In this document: in pieces, positions 1-6,373 of the stretch
Layout: the number at the start of each line of letters is the position of its first letter
How positions within the stretch are numbered: the first letter of the stretch is position 1
Notes under the pieces: generated by a model
The model's input: the letters and a program-made list of their open reading frames with translations, nothing else
What the model was told of the DNA's origin: nothing
Database searches by the model: none
Program-made: the position numbers and the translations under genes
Source: Burkholderia gladioli
GTDB lineage: Bacteria > Pseudomonadota > Gammaproteobacteria > Burkholderiales > Burkholderiaceae
Assembly (NCBI GenBank): GCA_009914575.1
Contig: WNEB01000081.1
Location: 1 to 6,707, forward strand
DNA length: 6,707 nt
Reading direction: 5' to 3'

Positions 1-1
1 C

Positions 2-100
2 TTCCGCAAGCTCGGTGGTGCCAACGACCTCTGGATCCTCGCCGTCGCCCTGCATCGATCACTCGAAAAACGCGTTGACCATGATCGGAAGTCTGCCTAA
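2..100 (+). CDS. 3' end of an unidentified gene (partial)
   Basis: An open frame enters from the left edge and ends at TAA (98-100), leaving 32 residues starting FRKLGGANDLWILAVALH and ending in a basic tail, DHDRKSA. I do not recognise the protein with any certainty. The stretch GGANDLWI resembles the last conserved acidic block of PIN-domain (VapC-type) toxins, where ND-x-W/L-I-A-A is common. However, the residues that normally follow in that family (a Gly-Ala-x-Leu-Val-Thr strand) are absent, so if it is a PIN protein its C-terminus is abnormal. The frame has not been shown to be coding upstream, and such a short stretch could be chance. Confidence 0.3.
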   Translation, partial: FRKLGGANDLWILAVALHRSLEKRVDHDRKSA

Positions 101-366
101 TCTATGAAACCCCGCCGTCCCAACCTTAAACTACGAATGGGACACCGCCTTTCGGCATGTTCGCTGCCGTTACCACGGCGATGGTCATCGATGCGTCTTG
201 CGATCTCATCCGGCACCTCATCCGTTGCGTTGTGACGTGCCGAACGCATGTCGTGCCGGCGGCCGTCCGGATTGTGGCGCTTTGCGCGGAAAACTATAAT
301 CCGCTTCGCCAGAACAGCTTTTATGTTCCCAATGCACAGATGCAACGATACGGACGCGTTACGGCC
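101..366. other. intergenic region upstream of the LysR gene
   Basis: This 266-base stretch separates the left-edge stop from the LysR start. I see no convincing gene in it. An open frame on the minus strand (97-345) encodes an Arg/His-rich sequence with no recognisable motif and no good ribosome binding site, so I treat it as chance. The only supported signal is the promoter at 272-300. LysR genes are often divergent from their target operon, but no divergent target gene is visible here. Confidence 0.5.
272..300 (+). promoter_or_regulatory. sigma70-like promoter for the LysR gene
   Basis: A perfect TATAAT (295-300) is preceded at exactly 17 bases by TTGTGG (272-277), which keeps the TTG core of the -35 consensus. 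Transcription would start near base 307 and give a leader of about 60 bases before the LysR ATG at 367. A perfect -10 is rare by chance in DNA this GC-rich. Function is inferred from sequence alone. Confidence 0.5.
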
Positions 367-1301
367 ATGGACCCGATCGACCTTTTCGCGCTGCTACCGG
401 ACATGGCGACGTTCGTGCGGGTCGTCGACGCCGGCAACTTTTCCGAGGCGGCGCGCGAGCTGGGCACCACGCCGTCCACGGTCAGCCGGCAGATCAAGCG
501 CCTCGAACAGGCGCTCGGCACGCGCCTGCTGGAGCGATCGACGCGCAAGCGTGCGCATGACCGATTCGGGTACGCAGGTTTACCGGTATTGCCGCGACAT
601 GGTCGGCGCGGCTGCCGCGGCGGTGGACGTCGCCGCGCACGAGGCGGGCGCGCCGCGCGGGGAGGTCGCCATCAGCGCGCCGATTGCCTATGCGAGGGGC
701 GTCGTCCATCCGTTGATCCCCGCGTTTCTGCGGCGTTGGCCCGACCGACGTGGATGTCAAGTTGATGGTCGTCGATCGCGATGCGGACCCGTTGCGCGAG
801 GATGTGGATCTCGTGATTCGGGCAACCCGCTCCCCGCCTCCCGGGCTGGCGGCCCGGCGGCTCGGAATGGCAAAGTGGCAACTTTACGCGTCGCCGGCCT
901 ACCTGGACGCGCACGGCGCGGTGTCCGAACCGACCGACCTGGCCCGTCACGCATGCCTGACGCTCGGCGAGACGGCGGGCGACAACCGCTGGCGGTTCCG
1001 GCGCGGCGACCGAACGCAATCGCTCGATGTCCGCGGGCGCTACGTCGCCAACGACGTGGACGCTCGCCTGGCGGCCGCGCTGGACGGCTGGGGGATTGCG
1101 AGCCTGCCCGAATTCGCGGCGGAAAAGGCGCTGCGGCGCGGCGAACTGATCCGCGTGCTGGCCGACTGGCAGTGCGAAGCCGGCCCCTACATGGGGCCGA
1201 TCTGGCTGCTGTACCCGCCCAATCGGTTCCTGCCGTCGAAAGTGCGCGTGCTGATCGACTATCTGGTGGGCGAGTTGCACGACGGCGCGCACGCGCCGTG
1301 A
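367..1301 (+). pseudogene. LysR-family transcriptional regulator, two frameshifts
   Basis: The first 61 codons (MDPIDLF start) encode a classic LysR winged helix-turn-helix, with FSEAARELGTTPSTVSRQIK at about residues 25-44 followed by RLEQALGTRLLERSTRK. The frame then breaks. Removing G551 restores LRMTDSGTQVYRY and a substrate-domain start (GEVAISAPIAYARGVVHPL). A second break at 746-749, where CGAC is tandemly repeated, moves the frame again; dropping one copy joins RRWPD to VDVKLMVVDRDADPL. The rest reads cleanly through the effector domain (GIASLPEFAAEKALRRGEL) to TGA at 1299-1301. As it stands, translation from 367 would stop at 765 after 132 residues, leaving a DNA-binding domain without an effector domain. 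The start was chosen because the HTH begins there; no strong Shine-Dalgarno is visible. The reconstructed length, near 310 residues, is normal for LysR. Its target and effector are unknown. Confidence 0.85.
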
Positions 1302-1320
1302 CCCGCCTCCGCCATCCCCG

Positions 1321-2984
1321 TTACTTCGCGCCGGCCTCTTCGCGCATGCGGCGGGCTTCGTCGCGCAGGAACTGCTGGTAATCGTCCAGATCGCCGTCGA
1401 ACGGTTCGACGCCGCCCTTGGTCACGAGCCAGAACTCGTCGCACACCGCGCGCAGCAGCGAGCGGTCGTGGCTGACCAGCATCACGGTGCCTTCGAACTC
1501 GTTGAGTGCCATCCCCAGCGCCTCGCGCGTGGCCAGGTCGAGGTGGTTGGTCGGTTCGTCGAGCAGCAGCAGGTTGGGGCGTTGCCACACGATCATGCAC
1601 AGCACGAGCCGCGCCTTCTCGCCGCCGCTCATCGTGCCGACCGCCTGATGCACCATGTCGCCGCTGAAATTGAAGCTGCCGAGGAACGTGCGCAGCGATT
1701 GTTCCGTGCCGCTCTGGCCCGGCGCGCGCAGATGCGCCGGCGTGTCCCGCGCCAGGCGGATCATGTGCTCGATCGGCGTGTCGAGCGGGCGCAGCACGTC
1801 GAGCTCCTGCTGGGCGAAGTAGCCGATGTTCAGGCCCTTGCCTTCGCTGATCTCGCCGGCGATCGGCGCCAGCGCGTGCGCGACCGTTTTCACCAGCGTG
1901 GATTTGCCCTGGCCGTTGGCGCCGAGAATGCCGATCCGCTGCCCGGCCAGCACCGACCGGTTGATGCCGCGCACGATGACGGTGGGCGGCGTGTCCGGCG
2001 CGGCGTCCTCGGGTGCGGGGTAACCGAAGCTCGCGTCGAACATCGACAGCAGCGGGTTCGGCACGTTGAGCGGCTCCTTGAACTCGAAGCTGAACTCCGC
2101 GTCGGCCAGCACCGGCGCGATCTTCTCCATGCGTTCGAGCGCCTTGACCCGGCTCTGCGCCTGCTTCGCCTTCGAGGCCTTGGCCTTGAAGCGGTCGATG
2201 AACTTCTGCAGATGGGCGATCTTGTCCGCCTGCTTCGCCATCGCGGCCTGCTGCAGTTCGAGCTGTTCGGCGCGCATGTCCTCGAACTTGCTGTAGTTGC
2301 CGCCGTAGCGCACGAGCTTCGCGTTGTCGACGTGCACCGTCACCTGCGTCACCGCGTCGAGGAATTCGCGGTCGTGGCTGATCACGACCATCGTGCCCTG
2401 ATAGCGCTTGAGCCAGGCTTCGAGCCACACCAGCGCGTCGAGATCCAGGGGATTGGTCGGTTCGTCGAGCAGCAACAGGTCGGACGGGCACATCAGCGCG
2501 CGCGCCAACTGCAGCCGCATGCGCCAGCCGCCCGAGAAGCTGTTGACGGGCTGGTCGAGCTGCGCGTCGCTGAAGCCGAGGCCGAGAATCAGCGCCTGCG
2601 CCCGCGAGGGGGCATCGTGCGCGCCGGCGTCGTGCAGGGCCATGTAGGCCTCCGCCATGCGCATGCCGTCGTCGCTGGCTTCCGCGGCGGCCACTTCGGT
2701 CTGCGCGGCCAGCAGCACGGTGTCGCCCTCGATCACGAAATCGGTCGCGCTCTGCTCGGTCTCGGGCATGTCCTGGGCGACCTGGCCCATGCGCCACGCG
2801 GCGGGAATCGAGAACTCGCCGCTGTCTTCGTGCAGCGTGCCGTTGAGCAGGCCGAAAAACGAGGACTTGCCGGCGCCGTTGCGACCGACGAGCCCGATTT
2901 TTCCCCGGGGGCGAAGGTGACGGAGGCGCGGTCGAGTACGACATTGATGCCGCGGCGCAGGGTGACATTACGGACGGAGATCAT
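1321..2984 (-). pseudogene. yheS: ABC-F family ATPase (YheS-like), one frameshift
   Basis: Two tandem ABC ATPase domains without membrane segments, typical of ABC-F proteins that act on ribosomes. Numbering the restored 554-residue protein: Walker A1 GRNGAGKS ~34-41, signature SGGWRMRL ~151, Walker B1 DEPTNPLD ~174, Lys/Gln-rich interdomain linker ~210-290 (P-site tRNA-interaction region in this family), Walker A2 GANGQGKS ~355-362, signature SGGEKARL ~453, Walker B2 DEPTNHLD ~476. The order and wording match E. coli YheS from memory. The start MISVRNVTLRRG (ATG at 2984) is in a different frame from the rest: the A-run in GGGGAAAAATCGGG (plus-strand T-run 2898-2902) needs a sixth A to read PGEKIGLVGRNG. 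As written, translation from 2984 ends near 2733 after ~83 residues. A separate oddity is Pro replacing the usual His after DEPTN in domain 1 (CCC, 2449-2451). No good Shine-Dalgarno precedes 2984; a GTG at 3008 is an alternative start. TATGAT (3016-3011) is a possible -10, without a good -35. The gene converges with the LysR gene, 19 bases apart. Confidence 0.9.
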
Positions 2985-3008
2985 GGGGAGCGGCTTCGAA
3001 GAGGACAC

Positions 3009-3233
3009 GCATCATAGCCGACCGGAGCGCAACGCTGGCCGAAGCGAGCGCTCGACGCGCGGGTTCGTTGCGCGGCGTCCGGCGCCGGTCGTTGAATTGA
3101 TCGAAAATTTCGATCGTTCAACAAAAATAAATATCGTTTTCCATCGATGACGTGAATCTTTAACATCATCGTCATGGTTCGCCGCCCAACCGGCAGCGAA
3201 CCTCGACCACCCCCACACACCGGAGCCCCGACG
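3009..3233. other. divergent intergenic region, AT-rich centre
   Basis: This 225-base gap lies between the divergently oriented ABC-F and VOC genes. Bases ~3091-3170 are strikingly AT-rich against the surrounding GC-rich DNA and contain the palindrome 3091-3122. I see no gene in it. A weak plus-strand promoter, TTTCCA (3138-3143) with 17 bases to TAACAT (3161-3166), could serve the VOC gene; each box matches 4 of 6 consensus bases. Confidence 0.5.
3091..3122. promoter_or_regulatory. palindromic candidate operator
   Basis: The core GATCGAAA (3099-3106) and TTTCGATC (3108-3115) are perfect inverted arms around a single A. Outer arms GTTGAA (3091-3096) and TTCAAC (3117-3122) extend the symmetry, with a small asymmetric gap (TT against G). 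It sits in the divergent promoter region, has no flanking T-tract typical of a terminator, and is AT-rich, so a dimeric regulator site is the simplest reading. On the minus strand TTGAAC (3121-3116) could act as a -35 with the palindrome as its spacer. The regulator is unknown. Confidence 0.4.
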
Positions 3234-3674
3234 ATGACCACCGCCCAAACCCCCGCGCCCCTGCTGCCGTTCCATATCGCATTCCCCGTTCACAGCCTCG
3301 AAGCCGCCCGCGCGTTCTACGGCGAGCTGCTCGGCTGCCCGGAAGGCCGCAGCTCGGCCGAGTGGGCCGATTTCAACTTGTTCGGTCACCAGATCGTGGC
3401 GCACCTCGCACCCGAAGAAGCGGGCATCGCGCCGACCAACGCGGTCGACGGGCACGGCGTGCCGGTCCGCCATTTCGGCGCGCTGCTGACGATGGAACAA
3501 TGGCACGTGCTGGCCGACAAGCTGCGCGCGGTCGGCACGAAGTTCGTGATCGAGCCGTATATCCGCTTCAAGGGCGAGCCGGGCGAGCAGGCCACGATGT
3601 TCTTCCTCGATCCGTCGGGCAACGCGCTCGAATTCAAGGCGTTTGCCGATCTCGGCAAGCTGTTCGCGAAGTAA
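3234..3674 (+). CDS. VOC-fold (glyoxalase/dioxygenase superfamily) protein
   Basis: An intact 146-residue protein with two vicinal-oxygen-chelate beta-alpha-beta modules. Module 1 opens with [20 protein letters not shown] (residues ~13-32) and runs to FGHQIVAHL (~50-58). Module 2 opens at RHFGALL (~79-85) and closes with the typical [16 protein letters not shown] (~122-137). His14, His80 and Glu133 sit where the His/His/Glu metal ligands of VOC enzymes normally lie, so it probably binds a divalent metal. The superfamily covers glyoxalases, extradiol dioxygenases and resistance proteins, and the substrate cannot be read from the sequence. The ATG at 3234 has GGAG (3222-3225) eight bases upstream, and the fold begins ten residues in; an in-frame extension to 3174 adds only low-complexity, non-domain sequence. 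It lies 34 bases before the dehydrogenase pseudogene, probably in one operon. It is one of only two intact native genes here. Confidence 0.85.
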   Translation: MTTAQTPAPLLPFHIAFPVHSLEAARAFYGELLGCPEGRSSAEWADFNLFGHQIVAHLAPEEAGIAPTNAVDGHGVPVRHFGALLTMEQWHVLADKLRAVGTKFVIEPYIRFKGEPGEQATMFFLDPSGNALEFKAFADLGKLFAK

Positions 3675-3697
3675 CACCGGGGCTGCCGCCGATTCAC

Positions 3698-3703
3698 GAG
3701 GAG
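3698..3703 (+). promoter_or_regulatory. ribosome binding site fixing the dehydrogenase start
   Basis: GAGGAG at 3698-3703 lies five bases before the ATG at 3709. This selects that ATG over the longer in-frame extension that would begin inside the VOC gene. Its presence 24 bases after the VOC stop supports translation from a shared transcript. Confidence 0.6.
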
Positions 3704-3708
3704 CCGCC

Positions 3709-4624
3709 ATGCCGCGCTGCGATGTCGTTATTTCCGGGTTCGGTCAGATCGGCCGGGCCGTCGCCGGGCTGCTCGACGCGCGCCGCGCGCGCTATCGCGA
3801 GCGCTACGGCGTCGATGTGCGGCTCACGGGCATCAGCCGCTCGCGCGGCGGGCGCATCGATCGCGACGGCCTGCGCGATGCGCTCGACGCCGATGCGCCG
3901 CTCGACGCCGCGCTGACGGGCGCGGCATTCGTGGCCGCCGCCGCAGCCGCAGGTGCTGATCGAGGCCGGCCCGACCGATTACCGCACCGGCGGCGCGGGC
4001 TACGGCTACCTGCGCGCGCCTGCAGATCAGCGGCGCGACCTCGGCCGCGCTGCCGACCATCGATCTGATCGAACTGAACGCGGTCGGCTGCGAGGTGAGC
4101 GTTATGGAAGGCATCTTCACGGCCACCGCGAAACATGAGCTCGACCGCATGATGTCGGGCGTGGCGTTCGCCGACGCGGTGGCCGAGGCGCAGCGCGCGG
4201 GCATGGCGGAGCCGGATCCGCGCTTCGATCTGGACGGCTCGGACACGGCCTGTGCAAGATCTGCATTCTCGCGAACGCGGGCTTCGGAGCGCGGCTCTCG
4301 CTCGATGCGATCGCGCGCGAGGGCATCGAGCGCATTTCGCCCGACGATCTCGCGCGCTGGCGCGCCGAAGGCCGCGTGCCGAAGCTGGTCGACCGCATCG
4401 AGCAGCACGGCGGCACTGTGCGCGCCTCGGTGCAGCTGCGCACCTACGCGAGCGATCGCGATCATCCGTTCGCGCAGGTGGGTGCCGGCATGAAGGCGGT
4501 GCGGATCGAAACGGACGCGATGGGCGAACTGCTCGCGATCGGCCGCACGAGCCCGCTCGCCACCGCCGCCGACGCGCTGAAGGACTTCGAGCATCTGCTG
4601 ATGCAGGGCCTCGCCGCGCGCTAG
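3709..4624 (+). pseudogene. homoserine dehydrogenase-family oxidoreductase, three frame breaks and internal deletion
   Basis: The N-terminus MPRCDVVISGFGQIGRAVAG holds a Rossmann GxGxxG (residues 10-15). Later segments read SGATSAALPTIDLIELNAVG, CEVSVMEGIFTATAKHELDR and AEAQRAGMAEPDPRFDLDGSD. These are hallmarks of homoserine dehydrogenase, which reduces aspartate semialdehyde to homoserine, or of its close relatives. The frame breaks three times: one extra base in a GCC run near 3937-3943, a net +1 at ~4018-4020, and an extra TG at 4251-4254 (TGTG). Past each break the reading resumes cleanly, ending at TAG (4622-4624). At the second break YGYLRA joins directly to LQISGATSA. In this family a segment of roughly 30-40 residues, including the conserved Lys block (NKG/SKG-A-L), normally lies between them, so the break is probably a deletion. 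The restored protein is only ~303 residues. Unaided translation stops at 4068 after 119 residues. Non-functional as it stands. Confidence 0.8.
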
Positions 4625-4680
4625 CGGCGCGTTCAGGCGTCCGGAATGAAAAAAGGCCTCTCTTTAATTTCGAGTGGGTG

Positions 4681-4741
4681 GATTTTTCCGGGTCAAGGGC
4701 GGGCGAAGCCCGGCGCAGCGAACCCTTGACCCGGAAAAATC
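4681..4741. repeat. perfect 19-bp inverted repeat (arm 1 of the element)
   Basis: GATTTTTCCGGGTCAAGGG (4681-4699) is perfectly complementary to CCCTTGACCCGGAAAAATC (4723-4741), with a 23-base loop. The loop itself holds a small hairpin, CGGGC-GAA-GCCCG (4700-4712). The arm directly abuts the closing stem of the larger element. Confidence 0.85.
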
Positions 4742-4756
4742 TACGAGCACGCTTGA

Positions 4757-4801
4757 GGGCTCGGGCCAGGCAAAGCCTTGCGCCGCCTGGCCCCCGAGCC
4801 C
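4757..4801. repeat. 15-bp inverted repeat with 2-base bulge (arm 2)
   Basis: GGGCTCGGG (4757-4765) pairs with CCCGAGCCC (4793-4801) and CCAGGC (4766-4771) with GCCTGG (4785-4790). CC (4791-4792) bulges out, and a 13-base loop closes the hairpin. There is no following T-tract, so it is not an obvious terminator. Confidence 0.8.
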
Positions 4802-4819
4802 GTCCGGCGGCGAGGGCTT

Positions 4820-4837
4820 CCCCGCCTTGGGGCGGGG
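4820..4837. repeat. short GC hairpin (arm 3)
   Basis: CCCCGCC (4820-4826) pairs with GGCGGGG (4831-4837) around a TTGG loop. The G-rich tail that follows (to 4848) reads on the opposite strand as CCCACCCCTAGCCCC, a type of C-rich tract I recall from dispersed intergenic repeats in several proteobacteria. That recollection needs a search. Confidence 0.55.
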
Positions 4838-4921
4838 CTAGGGGTGGGAAGATACCGTTTTGCGACGTAGGTTTTCGTACCCCGGCGGCCCTTTTCACCC
4901 ACTCAAATTTCAAGAGAGCCG

Positions 4922-4948
4922 AAAAAGCAGGCGCGCGGCCTGCTTTTT
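4922..4948. terminator. bidirectional rho-independent terminator
   Basis: AAAAAGCAGG (4922-4931) pairs with CCTGCTTTTT (4939-4948) around a CGCGCGG loop, with T-runs on both strands. On the minus strand it begins about 28 bases after the Rieske stop; on the plus strand it would end transcripts from the VOC/dehydrogenase operon. Confidence 0.8.
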
Positions 4949-4976
4949 TTACGATCGTCGCGCCGCGCGATCAAAC

Positions 4977-6101
4977 TCAGGCTGCCGGCCCGATCTCGCG
5001 GATCGGGATCACGGTGCGCCCGCCCTTGTTGCGCAGCACGTCGCGCAGGTCGTTGATGACGGGGAACACTTCGTGATTCCAGTCGGCGCCCTGCATGTCG
5101 TGCGCTTCCTGTTCGCGTTCGACGATCCAGCGGTCTTCCTTGAAGATCCGCTCGGTGAACCAGACGAGCAGAGGCCAGGCGAGTTCGAGCGCGAACGGCA
5201 CGGACGGCTTGCGGATCGACAGCATGCCGAACGTGCGATTGGTGCGCTGCTGCGCATCGAGCGGCACGTAGACGATCCACAGATCCATCACGAGCGTGCC
5301 TTCGCTCGACAGAATTTTCAGCGTTTGATACGGGTATTCGGTGCGGATCGTCATGACGCTCTTGTCGCTCTGATCCTGCGGCTTCTTGCTGGCGCCGAAC
5401 ACGAGCGCCTCGCCGATCGGCTGCTTGCCCTCGGCGCGCGAGAACGTGTAATCGACTTCCACCCAGCCGTCGCCGCGGCGGCGGTCGAGCGAACGCGCCT
5501 TCATCTGGCCCATCTCGCGGCGGTGCAGGAACTGATGGTTCATGTCCATCAGGTTCTCGTGCATGAACGAGTAGTGGCATTTGACCTTGCGGTCGAAACG
5601 GCGCGTCTTGTACTTCGGGTCGGACACGGTGGGCAGCGCGGGCACCGGCTTGTCGGCGGCCAGCGCGGGATCGCCGGTGAACACGAAGATCAGGCCCTGC
5701 ACTTCCTGGCACGGATAGGCGCGCACGCCGTTGGGCAGGCGCTCCTTGCCGAGGTAAGGCACGTCGACACACTTGCCGCTGCAATCGTAGGTCCAGCCGT
5801 GATAGCCGCAGCGCAGCGCGTCGCCGTCGACCACGCCGGCGTGCAGCGGCACCTGGCGGTGCGCGCAGCGATCATCGAGCGCAAAAACCGTTCCCGACTC
5901 GCCGCGGAACAGCACGATCGGTTCGCCGGCGAAATGCACGCCGAGCGTCTTGCCGACCTTGAGTTCGCGCGACCAGGCGAGGGGATACCAGAAGTCGGGG
6001 TGAATCGGTACGCGGCGCAGATCGCGCACGGGCTGCGCGACGGCGGCATCGGCGGCATCGGCGGTTTCGGGGTTCGTGTTCGGCAAAGGCACGGCGTGCA
6101 T
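4977..6101 (-). CDS. Rieske non-heme iron oxygenase, alpha (catalytic) subunit
   Basis: An intact 374-residue protein. The Rieske [2Fe-2S] site is complete: Cys79-x-His81, then 16 residues, then Cys98-x2-His101 in CAHRQVPLHAG and RCGYHGWTY. The mononuclear iron site follows in ENLMDMNHQFLHR, with Asp186, His189 and His193. The His-x3-His spacing, rather than the commoner His-x4-His, is one I recall for carbazole dioxygenase CarAa. Such enzymes use electrons from a separate reductase or ferredoxin to hydroxylate or demethylate aromatic or related substrates in the cytoplasm; no partner gene is in the window and the substrate is unknown. Start: ATG at 6101 has AGGAGA (6116-6111) nine bases upstream; a longer frame from 6140 lacks such a site. 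The N-terminus carries an Ala/Asp repeat (ADAADAA) before the domain. The terminator at 4922-4948 follows its stop. Confidence 0.9.
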   Translation of the reverse strand: MHAVPLPNTNPETADAADAAVAQPVRDLRRVPIHPDFWYPLAWSRELKVGKTLGVHFAGEPIVLFRGESGTVFALDDRCAHRQVPLHAGVVDGDALRCGYHGWTYDCSGKCVDVPYLGKERLPNGVRAYPCQEVQGLIFVFTGDPALAADKPVPALPTVSDPKYKTRRFDRKVKCHYSFMHENLMDMNHQFLHRREMGQMKARSLDRRRGDGWVEVDYTFSRAEGKQPIGEALVFGASKKPQDQSDKSVMTIRTEYPYQTLKILSSEGTLVMDLWIVYVPLDAQQRTNRTFGMLSIRKPSVPFALELAWPLLVWFTERIFKEDRWIVEREQEAHDMQGADWNHEVFPVINDLRDVLRNKGGRTVIPIREIGPAA

Positions 6102-6332
6102 GCGGGATTGTCTCCTGGCGTTGCGGGCGCATGGAACCATCGCGGCGGAACGCGAAGGGGGATCGGAGGCAGTGTAAGCGAAACTGGCTTGCCGAAGTCA
6201 GGCCGTGTGAAGCAAAGATGACAGCCGGCGGGCTGGAAAGGGGCGGATCGGGCCGGGGAGCGGCCGTGGCGGGCGCGGATTTTGGCGCGATGGTTGCCGG
6301 GGCAACGGATCGCGGCCGGCCATGCGAAACGA
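6102..6332. other. leader region of the Rieske gene
   Basis: This 231-base region lies between the Rieske start and the hairpin that follows the MFS remnant. No gene is supported. On the minus strand TACACT (6176-6171) is a possible -10 about 70 bases before the ATG; the bases at the -35 distance match consensus poorly, so the promoter may need an activator or lie elsewhere. Confidence 0.4.
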
Positions 6333-6371
6333 CGGCGCGCGTGCCGGCTCGGGCGGCCGGCACGCGCGCCG
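6333..6371. terminator. perfect 16-bp hairpin after the MFS remnant
   Basis: CGGCGCGCGTGCCGGC (6333-6348) is perfectly complementary to GCCGGCACGCGCGCCG (6356-6371) with a 7-base loop. On the minus strand it starts just past the likely end of the MFS gene and is followed only by TCGTTT, so it is a strong stem with a weak T-tract. Termination of the transporter transcript is the likely role; it could also insulate the Rieske gene from read-through. Confidence 0.6.
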
Positions 6372-6373
6372 CG

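Larger units (their letters stand above)
4655..4920. repeat. multi-branched palindromic element, MITE-like
   Basis: The two ends form an imperfect terminal inverted repeat. GAGTGGGTG (4672-4680) pairs perfectly with CACCCACTC (4896-4904). After a bulged C4671, AATTT (4666-4670) pairs with AAATT (4905-4909). CTCTCTT (4658-4664) pairs with AAGAGAG (4912-4918), and GG (4655-4656) with CC (4919-4920). Inside are three further hairpins (4681-4741, 4757-4801, 4820-4837), so a single strand could fold into a closing stem with three arms. Outside the ends lies GAAAAAA (4648-4654) on the left and GAAAAA (4921-4926) on the right, a possible target duplication. It encodes no transposase. A non-autonomous mobile element or dispersed intergenic repeat fits best; a structured RNA is an alternative. 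Confidence 0.6.
4625..4976. other. intergenic region filled by an inverted-repeat element and a terminator
   Basis: These 352 bases lie between the convergent dehydrogenase pseudogene and Rieske gene. No protein-coding gene is supported: frames crossing it read low-complexity Arg/Pro/Gly sequence. Nearly all of it is accounted for by the palindromic element 4655-4920 and the terminator hairpin 4922-4948. Confidence 0.7.

Noticed and set aside
97..345. 82-codon minus-strand frame upstream of LysR as a divergent gene
   Set aside because: No motif, no ribosome binding site, and its span covers the strong plus-strand promoter.
1259..2968. Long minus-strand open frame overlapping the ABC-F gene in another frame
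   Set aside because: The translation is Arg/Ala/Gly-rich with no ABC motifs; the motif-bearing frame is the neighbouring one.
1468..3150. Long plus-strand open frame opposite the ABC-F gene
   Set aside because: It is the antisense of the ABC-F coding sequence; its His/Arg/Glu-rich translation lacks domains, and it results from GC-rich codon bias.
4646..4729. 27-codon plus-strand frame starting MKKGLSLISSG inside the repeat element
   Set aside because: It has no Shine-Dalgarno and is dictated by the inverted-repeat arms rather than protein-like sequence.
3804..4913. Long minus-strand open frame across the dehydrogenase and the palindromic element
   Set aside because: It shadows the broken plus-strand gene and then reads through repeat DNA; no recognisable domain.
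4655..4920. CRISPR array or tRNA-like cloverleaf
   Set aside because: There are no evenly spaced direct repeats, and the folded shape lacks tRNA T-loop or anticodon-arm signatures; arm lengths are far too long.
6041..6065. Short GGCATCGGC repeat near the Rieske start
   Set aside because: It encodes the Ala/Asp stretch at the protein N-terminus and looks like ordinary low-complexity coding DNA.
4860..6221. 453-codon plus-strand open frame opposite the Rieske gene
   Set aside because: It mirrors the Rieske codons, is rich in Arg, His and Ala, and has no domain; the minus strand carries both iron-binding motifs.
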